Origin: Leptospira paudalimensis | GTDB taxonomy: Bacteria; Spirochaetota; Leptospiria; Leptospirales; Leptospiraceae | Length of the DNA: 64,000 bases | Assembly (NCBI RefSeq): GCF_026151345.1 | Contig: NZ_JAMQPR010000001.1 | Span: 3,234,676 to 3,298,675, forward strand | Direction: 5' to 3' | Shown here: in pieces, positions 1 through 9,452 of the stretch | Layout of the letters: every line of letters begins with the position of its first letter | Position numbering within the stretch: position 1 is the stretch's first letter | Made by a program: the position numbers and the translations under genes | The notes under the pieces: model-generated | The model's input: the letters and a program-made list of their open reading frames with translations, nothing else | Told to the model about the DNA's origin: nothing | The model's database searches: none

Positions 1-1652
1 GAGTTCTCACTTTAATCTTTACAGCTATCTTCATATCTGTTTTATCTTTTTTAAGAAGTGGATTACTAGGGACAGGTGAGATTTCTCTTGCCTTCATTAT
101 CATTTCTTTTTTTGTATTTTTACCTCCCATTCCAAGTCTTTTGTCAGCACTATTCATTTCTATTGTTCCAGTTATTTTTGGAATCTTTGTATACCATTCT
201 ATTGTTATATTTCCAGACGAATTAGGAATACGAAATCAAAGCCCAAGAGAATGGTATTTTAAATCAGTCAGTTTAATCATTTTTTCCATACTTTCTGGAT
301 TTTTGATCCAAAGGTTACGAGCAAAATTAATTAAAAATATTGTATATTTAAAAGAATCCAGAGCAAAAATTTTAAAATCAAAACAACATATCGACAAACT
401 AGCATTTTACGACTCTCTCACACAATTGCCAAATCGTTATTCATTTGAGCTCTCCATTCAAAATAGAATCGATAATGGTTCAAATGAAGCTTTTGTCTTA
501 CTCATTAATATCAAAGGGATTAAAGTTATTAATGCATTACATGGTATCAGTTTTGGGGACCAGATATTAACACTAATAGGGAATATATTAAAACAATACA
601 CTTCTGAACGTCCAAATACAATCGTTGCTAGTTTAGGTGGAGATGAATTCATTTTATGGATCGAAAATTCTGCCAGGAATAGGATTGAGGAAGCAATTGT
701 TAAATTTGATTTAAATAATAACCAAACTTTAACACCGGATAGACTTGGCCATAGACTCCAATACAGAGTTTCTGGAATTCATTTTCCATCAGAAGCCAAT
801 CATTTGGACGAAGTCATTCGAAAACTTTCCATTGCGATGAATGTAGCCCGGGAAAAATCAATGAACCATCTGGTTTGGTTCGAACCGGAAATGGAAAAGA
901 AAATAGAAAGGGAACAAAAATTAAAGAACCAACTAGAAAAAGCAATTGAGTTCAATCATTTTAAAATTGCCTACCAAGAAAAGGTAGATATTTCAAACAA
1001 ATCAATTGTTGGGTTAGAGGCACTTGCCAGATGGACGGTGCCAGAATTAGGTGAGATATCTCCAGATGAATTTATCCCTATCATTACTAAATCAGATTTG
1101 ATTGTTCCTTTCGGCAAAAAAATATTCGAAAAAGTAGTCAGCCAAATTCCAAGTTTACAAAAAGTTTATGGCCAAGAGATCAAAATTTCGATCAACATTT
1201 CACCAATCTTCTTTTTATTTCCTAATTTTAATGATTATATCATCACCTATTTAAATCAAAATTCAATAAATCCAAAAAATCTAATCTTTGAAATTACTGA
1301 AGATATCTTTATAGATGAAATTGAAACCATCCAAAGTATAGTTTCTAACCTCAGGTCAAATGGAATCTCGGTTTCGTTAGATGATTTTGGTAAAGGATAT
1401 TCATCACTACACTATATGCAAAAAATTCAATTTGATGAATTAAAAATCGATAAATCATTTTTAGATGAAATTGCTACATCCGATCGTAATTTTTTACTTT
1501 TGGAATCAATATGCCATTTGGCTGATTCTTTAGGATTAAAAACTATTGCAGAGGGAATTGAAAGAGAAGAACAAATCCTATCTTTAAAAAAAACATCCTG
1601 TCATATCGTCCAAGGTTATCTTTACTCAAAACCAAAAATCTTATTTGAATGA
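1..1652 (+). CDS. Membrane-anchored GGDEF-EAL cyclic-di-GMP enzyme (5' partial)
   Basis: The reading frame is open from base 3, so the gene starts left of the window; the TTG at 141 is only the first internal start-like codon. The visible N-terminus is hydrophobic, with about four membrane segments ending near base 315, followed by a short linker. A GGDEF domain follows with the intact GGDEF signature at 636-650, and then an EAL domain with EAL at 1017-1025, the DDFGKGYSS loop, the AEGIE motif and QGYLYSKP near the end. Both catalytic signatures look intact, so the family could make and/or degrade c-di-GMP; which activity dominates cannot be told from sequence. No obvious terminator follows in the 97-base gap to the next gene, which lies in the same direction. 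Confidence 0.9.
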   Translation, partial: VLTLIFTAIFISVLSFLRSGLLGTGEISLAFIIISFFVFLPPIPSLLSALFISIVPVIFGIFVYHSIVIFPDELGIRNQSPREWYFKSVSLIIFSILSGFLIQRLRAKLIKNIVYLKESRAKILKSKQHIDKLAFYDSLTQLPNRYSFELSIQNRIDNGSNEAFVLLINIKGIKVINALHGISFGDQILTLIGNILKQYTSERPNTIVASLGGDEFILWIENSARNRIEEAIVKFDLNNNQTLTPDRLGHRLQYRVSGIHFPSEANHLDEVIRKLSIAMNVAREKSMNHLVWFEPEMEKKIEREQKLKNQLEKAIEFNHFKIAYQEKVDISNKSIVGLEALARWTVPELGEISPDEFIPIITKSDLIVPFGKKIFEKVVSQIPSLQKVYGQEIKISINISPIFFLFPNFNDYIITYLNQNSINPKNLIFEITEDIFIDEIETIQSIVSNLRSNGISVSLDDFGKGYSSLHYMQKIQFDELKIDKSFLDEIATSDRNFLLLESICHLADSLGLKTIAEGIEREEQILSLKKTSCHIVQGYLYSKPKILFE

Positions 1653-1749
1653 AATCCAATTGCATTACAAAACTTATCGATGAATTTATCGATTTCATTC
1701 CAACACTTTACTAGTTGCATATTAATTCAATCAGTGTTACTTTATCCTT

Positions 1750-2661
1750 ATGGGACATGGACACAATCATTCCAATCACAACCATTCACATACTGACATC
1801 TCTTCCTCTTCTAAAAACTTAGCTTGGGCTTTTTTCTTAAATTTATTCTTTTCCTTATTTGAATTGGTTGGAGGAGTTTATTCCAATAGCATCGCTATTA
1901 TATCAGATGCGTTTCATGATTTTGGCGATGCTCTTTCACTTGCATTTGTTTGGTACTTACAAAAGGTTTCAACAAGACCAAATGATCTTCATTTTGATTA
2001 TGGATACAGGCGTTTTTCGATATTAGGTGCTTTATTTATATCTGTATTGTTAACTGTTGGATCCATCTTTATGATCATTGAATCCATCAAACGATTTATT
2101 TCCCCTGCGGAATCAAAAGCTGAAGCCATGTTTGTCCTCGCAATTGTTGGTGTTGTTGTGAATGGAATTGCGATGGTACGTTTAAATCGTGGATCTAGTT
2201 TTTCCGAAAAAGCCGTTTTTTTGCACTTCCTCGAAGATATTTTGGGTTGGGTTGCTGTACTCATTGGTAGTATTTTTATGTATTTTTGGAATTTACCTTG
2301 GTTTGACCCTTTGATGTCTCTTGGAATTGCAGTTTGGATTTTATTCAATGCTTATCGGAATACAAAACAAGTCATGCGTGTATTTCTGCAAGGAGTGCCT
2401 ATCTCACTCAATCGATCCGAACTCATTGCACATTGGGAAAATATCAAGGGAGTCAAATCAGTTCACGATATTAAAATTTGGAGTTTAGATGGAAACCATC
2501 ATGTTGCATCCCTTCATGTTTTGATGGACAAAAAAATAAACTTAAGTGAGTTTCAACTCTTAAAAGAAGAAATCAGAAAAGTTGCTTCTGAGTTTGAAAT
2601 CATCCATACGACAATCGAACTTGAAACTGACGCAGAACAATGCAAACTCCAACCTAATTAA
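1750..2661 (+). CDS. Cation diffusion facilitator (CzcD/ZitB-like metal efflux protein)
   Basis: 303 residues, normal for the CDF family, which exports Zn2+ and related divalent ions in exchange for protons. The N-terminus is histidine-rich (MGHGHNHSNHNHSHTD), typical of metal-binding tails. Six membrane segments are visible between about residues 22 and 205. Metal-site signatures are present in segment 2 (SDAFHDFGD) and segment 5 (HFLED, an HxxxD). A cytoplasmic C-terminal domain of about 90 residues follows, containing GNHHVASLHV. The start ATG is the first one, directly ahead of the His-rich tail. Substrate (zinc rather than cobalt or cadmium) is inferred from the HxxxD pairs. It ends two bases before the stop of the convergent GST gene. 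Confidence 0.92.
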   Translation: MGHGHNHSNHNHSHTDISSSSKNLAWAFFLNLFFSLFELVGGVYSNSIAIISDAFHDFGDALSLAFVWYLQKVSTRPNDLHFDYGYRRFSILGALFISVLLTVGSIFMIIESIKRFISPAESKAEAMFVLAIVGVVVNGIAMVRLNRGSSFSEKAVFLHFLEDILGWVAVLIGSIFMYFWNLPWFDPLMSLGIAVWILFNAYRNTKQVMRVFLQGVPISLNRSELIAHWENIKGVKSVHDIKIWSLDGNHHVASLHVLMDKKINLSEFQLLKEEIRKVASEFEIIHTTIELETDAEQCKLQPN

Positions 2662-2663
2662 AC

Positions 2664-3266
2664 TCAGTTTAGCTTCATAGGTTGGAATGAATCCATCGAT
2701 TGTATCCTTTTAATCCACATGCGAATATTTGGATAACTTGTTAAGTCGAAACCTCCTTGATGAGCAACATGGGTATAAGCAAATAAACTAATATCAGCAA
2801 TTGTAAAAATGTCTCCAACTAAAAACGGAGTTTTTTGTAGTTGGAGTTCCATTACTTTTAATGCTTTGTGTCCTCCAACTTGTTTGGATTCATATTCCAA
2901 ACGTCTCTCTTCAGGTATTCCTAAATAATGTTGTATATACCGAGCTACAGCGATATAAGGTTCGTGACTGTATTGTTCAAAGAACTGCCATTCTAATACC
3001 TTTGCCTTTAAAAAAGGATCTTTTGGTAATAAATGACTCCCTTCTGCTAGAAAATGTAATATCGCATTCGATTCTGAAATGACCCTCGCATCATCTAACA
3101 CGAATATGGGAATTTTTCCGTTCGGGTTTAATTGCAAAAAGGCTTCTGTTTGTGTTTCTCCCTTTTTAATATTTAAATCAACCCATTCATATGGAATGTT
3201 GAGGAAAGAAGTTAGTAACTGAATTTTGTAACAATTACCTGATTGGTGATCACCGTAAACTTTCAT
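2664..3266 (-). CDS. Glutathione S-transferase family protein
   Basis: 200 residues from the ATG at 3266, chosen because the thioredoxin-like fold begins exactly there (MKVYGDHQSGNCYKIQLL); a longer reading frame upstream runs into the preceding gene and has no homology-like sequence. The N-terminal half shows the GST pattern with the cis-proline in GKIPIF and the glutathione-contacting ESNAIL; the C-terminal helical domain carries VGDIFTIADISLFAY, the conserved N-capping/hydrophobic staple region. It likely conjugates or reduces small electrophiles with glutathione or another thiol; the substrate is unknown. The start overlaps the end of the upstream gene by 17 bases, so the two are almost certainly cotranscribed and may share a detoxification role. 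Confidence 0.88.
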   Translation of the reverse strand: MKVYGDHQSGNCYKIQLLTSFLNIPYEWVDLNIKKGETQTEAFLQLNPNGKIPIFVLDDARVISESNAILHFLAEGSHLLPKDPFLKAKVLEWQFFEQYSHEPYIAVARYIQHYLGIPEERRLEYESKQVGGHKALKVMELQLQKTPFLVGDIFTIADISLFAYTHVAHQGGFDLTSYPNIRMWIKRIQSMDSFQPMKLN

Positions 3267-3906
3267 TCTGACTCCTAAATAATTCGGGTAAAAAATTTTG
3301 GAACTGTCCCACTTCTTCAATATTATGTTTGATCCAATATTGACCATGTTTTCGATCAAAGAATAAAAATTCAAATACAGGTCTCAGAATTCGAAAGGAT
3401 ATTCCCTTCCATCCAACAATCAAACAGTTTTCATAGAGTGTTCCATCCTTCGTTTCTTGGAATTGATATTCCATTCGGGCGATGGGAAGAATTCCATACA
3501 ATTTAGGATTGTGGATAAATCCAGTTTCATCTAATTTTTCAATAGGACTGATGACATTCACTAAATATCGTTTTTGCCTTCCTAAGTATTCCACAATCCG
3601 TAACACCGCACCTGGCCCAATTTTACCCGATTCATTTGTTTTTTCATAACTGACATGAACATGATCTTCAGGATGCCAAACATGATATCGATCTAATACC
3701 TTACCTTGGTATTCCATTGTACCTTCCAAATGTTGGAACCACCAAACTAACATTCTTGGAAAAACACCTTTCAGGATATCATGTTTGATCCAATATTTGA
3801 CCCTTCCATCTGCTAATATTTCCCGTCCCGATTCGGCTGATTCCATCGTCTTTGGATTCCATGTTATTCCACGATGAGGAGGTAACCCCAATTTTACAGA
3901 TTTCAT
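3250..3906 (-). CDS. PhlG-like (DAPG hydrolase fold) protein
   Basis: 218 residues, no signal peptide or membrane segment. The central part contains WWFQHLEG and, further on, YHVWHPEDHVHV, a His/Glu/Asp-rich arrangement reminiscent of the zinc-dependent 2,4-diacetylphloroglucinol hydrolase (PhlG) family, whose members cleave carbon-carbon bonds in acylated phenolics. The similarity is recognised by motif pattern only, so the assignment is tentative; the actual substrate is not deducible. It is the first gene of a two-gene unit with the GST gene, and it is divergent from a TetR regulator with a duplicated palindrome in between, which fits an inducible response to an aromatic or other toxic compound. 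Confidence 0.5.
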   Translation of the reverse strand: MKSVKLGLPPHRGITWNPKTMESAESGREILADGRVKYWIKHDILKGVFPRMLVWWFQHLEGTMEYQGKVLDRYHVWHPEDHVHVSYEKTNESGKIGPGAVLRIVEYLGRQKRYLVNVISPIEKLDETGFIHNPKLYGILPIARMEYQFQETKDGTLYENCLIVGWKGISFRILRPVFEFLFFDRKHGQYWIKHNIEEVGQFQNFLPELFRSQNESLR

Positions 3907-3921
3907 ACCTGATTCCCCTTG

Positions 3922-3972
3922 GTATAGTGAATACTATACTTCTCTTCTTATAAGGTAAAGTAAACACTATAC
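3922..3972. promoter_or_regulatory. Two-copy palindromic operator between the PhlG-like gene and the TetR gene
   Basis: Bases 3922-3939 read GTATAGTGAATACTATAC, a perfect inverted repeat with 7-base arms around a 4-base centre. Bases 3955-3972 read GTAAAGTAAACACTATAC, matching the first at 15 of 18 positions. The two copies start 33 bases apart, about three helical turns. They lie in the 129-base gap between divergent starts at 3906 and 4036. Established TetR-family regulators usually bind such palindromes next to their own gene, so autoregulation plus control of the PhlG-like/GST pair is a reasonable inference. Confidence 0.7.
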
Positions 3973-4035
3973 GAAAAATCAATCGAAAAAATTCAGGTTT
4001 GGAAAAAATGATGTAAAACGAGATCCATACTTAGA

Positions 4036-4701
4036 ATGAAACTGACCTTAAAAATGCTACAAAGTGAATTTGCAGCGTATCAAAATCCACAATCTGAAAA
4101 AGAAAAAGAGATAGTAGATGCAGCAGAGGAAATTTTTGCCGAATTGGGATTTAGCGGTGCAACTACGGCAGAACTTGCTAAAAAAGCAGGTACTACAGAA
4201 CGAACATTGTTCAAATACTTTCCGACTAAATTTGATTTATACAAACGTGTATTAGCTGGTCTTTTATTGTCGACTATTTTGCCAAATCATATGTCAGACT
4301 TAAAAGATAGAATCCAATCACAAAATCCGAATTTTAAGGAATGGTACATTTCAATCTTAAAAGCGAGGTTTGAATCAGTTGCAAAAGAACCTCAAAAATT
4401 AAAACTTTTACTCGGAGCCATACTCTTTTCCAAAGACTTTTCTGAAATATTTGGGCAATTATGGAAAACAAATTTATATGATACTTCGATTGAAGCTTAT
4501 CAAAATTTTCAATTAAAAGGTGAGATCAAAAAGGATTTAGATCTCAATCAAATTGTCAGAGTATCTTTTAGTTTGGGAGCTAGTTTCATCATCACAAAGT
4601 TTATATTAGCACCTAAGTTTCCGATTGATGTGGATCGTGAAATCGAATCTATATTTTCAATTTTTTACGAAGGTATATCCAACAGAAAGGAACAGAAATG
4701 A
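4036..4701 (+). CDS. TetR/AcrR family transcriptional regulator
   Basis: 221 residues. The N-terminal DNA-binding domain (about residues 20-72) has the classic TetR pattern: IVDAAEEIFAELGFSGATT, then AELAKKAGTTERTLFKYFPTK with the recognition helix ending in the conserved LFKYFPTK. The remaining 145 residues are helical and form the usual variable ligand-binding/dimer domain. It stands divergent from the PhlG-like/GST pair, with two palindromic 18-base sites in between, so it is probably their local repressor. The ligand is unknown. The stop codon lies inside a 7-base hairpin (4695-4712). Confidence 0.92.
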   Translation: MKLTLKMLQSEFAAYQNPQSEKEKEIVDAAEEIFAELGFSGATTAELAKKAGTTERTLFKYFPTKFDLYKRVLAGLLLSTILPNHMSDLKDRIQSQNPNFKEWYISILKARFESVAKEPQKLKLLLGAILFSKDFSEIFGQLWKTNLYDTSIEAYQNFQLKGEIKKDLDLNQIVRVSFSLGASFIITKFILAPKFPIDVDREIESIFSIFYEGISNRKEQK

Positions 4702-4734
4702 AGTATCATTTCAAAAACAAAGATTCGTTTGCTT

Positions 4735-5811
4735 TTACTTTTCTTTCTTTGGCACAAACAAAATGACTTTTCCCTTTGTGAGTAAATGATTGGCAATTTT
4801 GTCAATTCCGGTTTCATTACCCAAATAAAAATCAACTCTTCCTTCTCCTTGGATGGCATTTCCTCGATCATGAACAAACACCAAATGATCGTTATATGTC
4901 TGTTGAATTGACTTAAAACTGATAAGCACTGGAAATCCAAGAGGGATTTGTTTATCCATCGCAACAGAACGTTCTGGAACAAGTCGGATCCCTCCACTTC
5001 CCAAAGGTCCGATCATTAGATCTGAAAGTTGTTTATTCGGTAGGTTCTCTTTTTCAAAGAAGATATACCTTGGATTTTTCCAAATGGCTTCGGAAACTTC
5101 TTTAGGATTTGTCTCCATACAAAATTTTAATTCATATGGTTTTAAACTTGGACAAACTCCTGTTAAATGAACAGCAGGACTCAAATAATCAAATCCATTG
5201 TCTGAGGCATAATTGATCCTAAATATTTCTTTTGTTTCTGTTTGGACAAGAGCAGATCCTTCCAATTGTGCTAAATGAAGGTCGGTTAACGTTAGATACA
5301 CAATCGGTCGGGAAACGGTTTTCCAATGGGATTCTTCTTTCCAATACTCTCTAGGATAAAATTTGGAATGGGTCGCTTTGGAATTCTGTTTTGGTGGGAC
5401 AAGAGCCGGGTACAAATAGTTCCCACTTGGTTTTGATCTCCCTTGGATTCGCACTTCATAATAACCAGTGATGAGTGGTGGTTCGGAATTGGGTTTCAAT
5501 TCAACTTCTTTGAATTGTTTTCGAATCTCTTTCAGTAAATCTAAGTGTTTGTTTCCCTGTATTTGTTTTTGGATCTCTCTCAGTGGGAATAAAATATCAT
5601 TGAGAGTAATGGTTTCCCCTTGGATTAAAAATTTTGTATCCATAGGGAGTTTTTGCAGGTATTGGATCGATTCTTGGATTGCTACTTGTAGGGCAATTGA
5701 CTCTGACTTCTTATCTAGAATTTTATGATTTGGCTTTGTGGGTCTCGCAGGAAGAGTCCATAAAAACGGAACCAAATAAAGAGAGAATAGGCAAATGAGG
5801 AATCGTTTCAT
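4735..5811 (-). CDS. mltA: MltA-domain lytic murein transglycosylase
   Basis: About 358 residues from the ATG at 5811; ATGs at 5820 and 5886 are also in frame, but only 5811/5820 place a signal peptide (KRFLICLFSLYLVPFLWTLPA) at the N-terminus. The body has the MltA signature: ITGYYEVRIQGR near the start, the BARREL region, and a C-terminal 3D-like segment GSGGIRLVPERSVAMDKQIPLG followed by FVHDRGNAIQGEGRVDFYLG, which holds the aspartates used in catalysis by MltA enzymes. These enzymes cut the MurNAc-GlcNAc bond with 1,6-anhydro formation. No lipobox cysteine is evident, so it is probably periplasmic rather than lipid-anchored. Spirochaete wall remodelling is the likely role. Confidence 0.87.
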   Translation of the reverse strand: MKRFLICLFSLYLVPFLWTLPARPTKPNHKILDKKSESIALQVAIQESIQYLQKLPMDTKFLIQGETITLNDILFPLREIQKQIQGNKHLDLLKEIRKQFKEVELKPNSEPPLITGYYEVRIQGRSKPSGNYLYPALVPPKQNSKATHSKFYPREYWKEESHWKTVSRPIVYLTLTDLHLAQLEGSALVQTETKEIFRINYASDNGFDYLSPAVHLTGVCPSLKPYELKFCMETNPKEVSEAIWKNPRYIFFEKENLPNKQLSDLMIGPLGSGGIRLVPERSVAMDKQIPLGFPVLISFKSIQQTYNDHLVFVHDRGNAIQGEGRVDFYLGNETGIDKIANHLLTKGKVILFVPKKEK

Positions 5812-5907
5812 TCTGTCCATTGTTACAGGAATTGTTTCAACACGATGGAAAAAAGCGAGTCTAGTTTTATTGGCTAAAACCTGCAAAAATAGTCTTATGT
5901 CTCATAA

Positions 5908-5936
5908 GATATAGAGTGTCCAATCATTTTTACCAA
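5908..5936 (-). promoter_or_regulatory. Candidate sigma-70 type promoter for the MltA gene
   Basis: Read on the minus strand, TTGGTA (5936-5931) and TATATC (5913-5908) are separated by exactly 17 bases, each matching four of six consensus bases. This would start transcription about 90 bases before the MltA start. A 6-base inverted repeat (CTTATG/CATAAG, 5894-5908) overlaps the -10 and could be an operator. Assigned by eye only. Confidence 0.35.
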
Positions 5937-6021
5937 TTCCCCTTGACTTCCATGGGGGTACCAAAAACCTTTCAAAAGACCTCATATTTTTGCGATCATA
6001 TATAGATAAATTAGGTGTTTC

Positions 6022-6183
6022 ATGAAACGTACATTCCAACCGAGTAAAATTAAACGCGTGAGAACTCACGGATTCCGAGCCAGAATGGCTACCCCAGGCG
6101 GAAGAAATGTGATAGCGAACAGAAGAAGAAAAGGACGCGCTAAGTTGACTGTTTCCGACGAAAAAATCGGGAGAAAGTTCTAA
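6022..6183 (+). CDS. rpmH: 50S ribosomal protein L34
   Basis: 53 residues beginning [20 protein letters not shown] and continuing with [19 protein letters not shown], the almost invariant L34 sequence; it carries a C-terminal extension of a few residues ending KIGRKF. L34 is a small basic component of the large ribosomal subunit. It is the first gene of the conserved rpmH-rnpA-yidD-yidC-jag-mnmE order. It diverges from the MltA gene, leaving about 210 bases for both promoters. Confidence 0.97.
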   Translation: MKRTFQPSKIKRVRTHGFRARMATPGGRNVIANRRRKGRAKLTVSDEKIGRKF

Positions 6184-6188
6184 TTTAG

Positions 6189-6515
6189 GAGCTTCCTTCG
6201 GAGACCCTTCGCGACCAAACCAGGATCCAGGAACTCTTTCGTCAGAATCGAAAAATGGGCAGGCCTCCACTTCGTTGGCTTGTTCGGAAAAACGGCCTTC
6301 CTTTTGCCAGTTTTTTATTTTGCCCCGATAAAACTCACAAAACTGCCGTTCTTCGCAACCGTTCAAAACGAATCCTCAGGGAACTGGTTCGGAAATATAA
6401 TTCTGTTCTTCCAGTAGGATACGATTGTGCCCTACTTGTTCAGGTTGGATTTGCGAAGTTATCTAAGGAAGACCGAGAGGTTTTATTCCTTTCGGCACTA
6501 AAACAATTCCCATGA
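6189..6515 (+). CDS. rnpA: Ribonuclease P protein component (start codon unclear)
   Basis: RnpA helps the catalytic RNA mature tRNA 5' ends. The conserved signature [21 protein letters not shown] is present (RNR.KR.lRE). The first ATG in frame (6255) gives only 86 residues, but the frame is open back to the TAG at 6186-6188, and the extra codons encode [16 protein letters not shown], which matches the usual RnpA N-terminus (R...i..lFr.gk). No ATG, GTG or TTG occurs between 6189 and 6255, although an AGGAG sits at 6187-6191. So either a non-standard start is used, or there is a local sequence error, or translation starts at 6255 on a shortened protein. It overlaps yidD by four bases (ATGA). 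Confidence 0.85.
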   Translation, partial: ELPSETLRDQTRIQELFRQNRKMGRPPLRWLVRKNGLPFASFLFCPDKTHKTAVLRNRSKRILRELVRKYNSVLPVGYDCALLVQVGFAKLSKEDREVLFLSALKQFP

Positions 6516-6739
6516 ATCGGCTGTTTTTGTTTCTCATTTTCCTCTACAAAAAACTGCTCTCTCCACTATTACCACCATCATGCCGATTCACTCCTAGCTG
6601 TTCTGAATACGCCAAACAAGCGTTTGAAACCTATCCATGGTACAAAGCGTTTGTTCTTAGCATCATTCGAATTTCTAAATGTCACCCTTATCATGAAGGT
6701 GGACATGATCCTTTACCGAAATCTTATAACAAGAGTTAA
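6512..6739 (+). CDS. yidD: Membrane protein insertion efficiency factor YidD
   Basis: 75 residues, the normal family length. The signature is clear: [23 protein letters not shown], then the [12 protein letters not shown] tail, with the three conserved cysteines. YidD is a small amphipathic membrane-associated protein encoded between rnpA and yidC in most bacteria and assists YidC-dependent insertion. Its ATG overlaps the rnpA stop, and yidC follows three bases after its stop, so the three genes are translationally coupled. Confidence 0.96.
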   Translation: MNRLFLFLIFLYKKLLSPLLPPSCRFTPSCSEYAKQAFETYPWYKAFVLSIIRISKCHPYHEGGHDPLPKSYNKS

Positions 6740-6742
6740 ACT

Positions 6743-8692
6743 ATGCAAAACGATACCAACAACAGACAAGGTCGCTTATTCCTCGCTTTATTTTTAAGTT
6801 TAGCAGTATGGATGGGAATCAATTATATCTTTTTTCCACCACAAACTCCGAAACCAAAAACAGTAACTGAAACTGCAAAAACAGAAGGTGCTGATAAAGA
6901 AAAAACAGCAACAACTGATCCAAAAGCAGAAATCAAAAAAGCCACAACGGAATCACCAAAACTAAAACCAGTCAAACCAGAAGAGGAAAAAACATTTTCT
7001 CTCAAAACTGATTCCTTCTTGGTTCGTTTCTCAAGTTTAGGTGGAAGGATCACAGAATACTATATCAAAGATCATAAAGAACCAGATGGTTCTGACTTTA
7101 CGATCGCAAAAGATCCGAAATTCCAAATTGAATTTGATGGCCAAACTGAAAAAGCTGTAGAACTCACAAGAGGCCAAGGTTTTGACTTCAACATCATTGA
7201 AGACAAAGATACCATTCCTTATTCCGCATATAACCTTGTAAACTTTAGCTCAAATTATAATGCAGAAACAAGAACGGTTACATTCGAAGCACCATCGCTC
7301 GATGGTAAATTCACAATTCAGAAAAAATTCCAATTTTTCCCTTCTGAAAATTACTTTAAGTTCCATTTAACTTTAAAAAACAGAACTTCTGAGACCATTC
7401 ACATTTCTCCAACTAAGTCCGATGTTTACTTTCGTTCCTTTAGTTCCCTTGGTCCCATCTTAAAGAAAAAAGAAGACTTCAATGACCGAGACAATGCACA
7501 TTACTTCCGTTACTACTATTTAGATGGAAGTTTCAAAGACCATATCGATGGCACAACAACCCAAGGATTTTTTGACAATCTATTTGGTTCCAATGAAGGA
7601 AAAGACACTCGTTACGAAATCAAAAAAGGTTCTAACGACAAAGTGGACTTTGTGGGAACAGGAAGCCGTTATTTCATCGGGGTGATTGACCCTCTGGATG
7701 ACAAACCAGCTGGTGTCCTTTTAGATAACCGAAAAGGAAATGAAACAGGTGTCCTTCTTGTGTATGACAACTGGAAACTAGGACCTGGCGAAGAAGTAAA
7801 CTTAGATTATGCTGCTTATGTTGGTGTTCGTGAGCTCGATGGCACTGCCTTCCGAGACAGTAAACTCGATCCAAAAATCAACAAAGACTCTGTATTTGCA
7901 GGTCTTAGTGAATCACTTGATAAATCCTTTAACCAAGGGATTACAACACCACTTCGAAACGGAATTGTTTGGATCCTAAAAAAGATCTATTTAGTGATTC
8001 CGAATTACGGTTGGGCAATTGTTATCTTCGCAATTCTCTTTAAGTTAGCTTTTTATCCTCTGAACAAAAAACAAGCAGAGTCGATGAAAAAGATGCAAGA
8101 GTTATCTCCTCAAATCAAACTCATCAACGAAAAGTACGCGGATGATCCAAAACTCAAACAAGAAAAAACGATCGAACTTTATAAGAAAAACGGAACCAAT
8201 CCAATGGCCGGTTGCCTTCCGATGCTCATCCAAATTCCGATCTTTATCGCTCTTTATACGGCATTCTCAGATACAGTAGACCTTTGGAATTCTCCTTTCC
8301 TTTGGATCAAAGATTTAAGTGAACCAGACACTGTATTTACGACTCCAAAATTAGCATTTATTGGGGCTCTTGCTATCAACATCCTTCCACTCATCATGGT
8401 AGCAACACAAGTTGTTCAGTCAAAAATGACAACTGTATCAACTGACCCTAATCAAAAGATGATGATGTATATGATGCCTGTCATCATGTTATACTTCTTC
8501 TGGTCAATGCCTGCAGGGGTTACCATGTATTGGACCATGCAAAACATTCTCTCCATCGCTCAGCAAGTATATACAAACAAGTTTGTTAAGTCGGACGACA
8601 AAAAACCAAATCCAAGCGGGCCAACACCTGCTAACAACGCTTCTGCGGTTGCAAGACCAGGTTTTAGAAACCAAAACAAAAAGAAGAAATGA
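6743..8692 (+). CDS. yidC: Membrane protein insertase YidC
   Basis: 649 residues, somewhat longer than typical Gram-negative YidC. Residues about 10-28 form the first membrane segment, followed by a Lys/Thr/Glu-rich linker (to about residue 80), a large periplasmic beta domain (about 85-400), and the conserved insertase core from about residue 415 with five membrane helices, including [19 protein letters not shown], the cytoplasmic coiled-coil loop, [20 protein letters not shown] and [13 protein letters not shown]. The C-terminal tail is basic and ends in NQNKKKK, as expected for ribosome contact. It inserts inner-membrane proteins with or without Sec. Confidence 0.97.
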   Translation: MQNDTNNRQGRLFLALFLSLAVWMGINYIFFPPQTPKPKTVTETAKTEGADKEKTATTDPKAEIKKATTESPKLKPVKPEEEKTFSLKTDSFLVRFSSLGGRITEYYIKDHKEPDGSDFTIAKDPKFQIEFDGQTEKAVELTRGQGFDFNIIEDKDTIPYSAYNLVNFSSNYNAETRTVTFEAPSLDGKFTIQKKFQFFPSENYFKFHLTLKNRTSETIHISPTKSDVYFRSFSSLGPILKKKEDFNDRDNAHYFRYYYLDGSFKDHIDGTTTQGFFDNLFGSNEGKDTRYEIKKGSNDKVDFVGTGSRYFIGVIDPLDDKPAGVLLDNRKGNETGVLLVYDNWKLGPGEEVNLDYAAYVGVRELDGTAFRDSKLDPKINKDSVFAGLSESLDKSFNQGITTPLRNGIVWILKKIYLVIPNYGWAIVIFAILFKLAFYPLNKKQAESMKKMQELSPQIKLINEKYADDPKLKQEKTIELYKKNGTNPMAGCLPMLIQIPIFIALYTAFSDTVDLWNSPFLWIKDLSEPDTVFTTPKLAFIGALAINILPLIMVATQVVQSKMTTVSTDPNQKMMMYMMPVIMLYFFWSMPAGVTMYWTMQNILSIAQQVYTNKFVKSDDKKPNPSGPTPANNASAVARPGFRNQNKKKK

Positions 8693-8720
8693 AATCATTG
8701 TTTAACAAGGAAGATCACAG

Positions 8721-9452
8721 ATGAATAATTACATTTTCGAAGCCGAAGGAAAAACGAAAGGGGAAGCAGAAGATTTTACTCTCGAAACCCTTCGTCTCCA
8801 AGCAGGCGATTTACGATTCGAAGTAGTTGATTCCGGAAAGTCCGGCTTTTTAGGAATCACACAAAAAAAACCAGCCGTTGTACGTGCGTTTGTTGCTAAC
8901 AACGATATCCCTTCTGAAAAAATCATACACGGTGTGATCATCACCATTTTGAAAAAAATGGGAATCCCAGCAGAAGTCGTAGGAATGGGTGATGTAGACG
9001 GAAAAATTTATGTCGAACTCACAAGCAAAGAATCTGGACTCATCATCGGAAAACGTGGAGGCACATTAGATTCACTCCAATTCCTTCTCAACTTGATGGT
9101 TGATCCAAAAATCAGACACAACCGTAAAATTGTATTAGATATCGAATCTTATCGCGACAAACGCGAGTTATCTCTCATTCGATTGGCTAAATCTGTTGCT
9201 GCTTCTGTAATTAAATCAGGAAGATCGAAACTACTCGATCCAATGAATCCTTTTGAAAGAAGAATTGTTCATATGGCAATCCAAGAAGACGAAAGAGTCT
9301 TCACAAGATCAGAAGGTAACGGAACATTCAAACGAGTTCGAGTAATCTCTGCAAAAGAAAAACACAAATACAAAGATTTGGAAGATCCTTCTAAAAAAGG
9401 TCTACCAGTGGAAGACTTTGCTGATGGAGTAGACCAAGAAGATCTTGATTGA
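8721..9452 (+). CDS. jag: RNA-binding protein Jag/KhpB (Jag_N-KH-R3H)
   Basis: 243 residues. The Jag_N domain occupies residues 1-58 ([19 protein letters not shown] ... GFLGI), a KH domain about 75-150 contains [20 protein letters not shown], and an R3H domain lies about 150-215 with [12 protein letters not shown]. These proteins bind single-stranded RNA and in several bacteria influence division and envelope gene expression. The start ATG is preceded by AAGGAAG. A C-terminal acidic tail ([12 protein letters not shown]) is specific to this protein. Its last codons overlap the TTG start of mnmE by eight bases. Confidence 0.95.
   Translation: MNNYIFEAEGKTKGEAEDFTLETLRLQAGDLRFEVVDSGKSGFLGITQKKPAVVRAFVANNDIPSEKIIHGVIITILKKMGIPAEVVGMGDVDGKIYVELTSKESGLIIGKRGGTLDSLQFLLNLMVDPKIRHNRKIVLDIESYRDKRELSLIRLAKSVAASVIKSGRSKLLDPMNPFERRIVHMAIQEDERVFTRSEGNGTFKRVRVISAKEKHKYKDLEDPSKKGLPVEDFADGVDQEDLD

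Noticed and set aside
1660..1710. Repeated ATCGAT with a short inverted repeat after the GGDEF-EAL gene
   Set aside because: Too short and without a T run; not convincing as terminator or operator.
4695..4712. 7-base hairpin at the TetR stop codon
   Set aside because: No T run on either strand; weak as a terminator.
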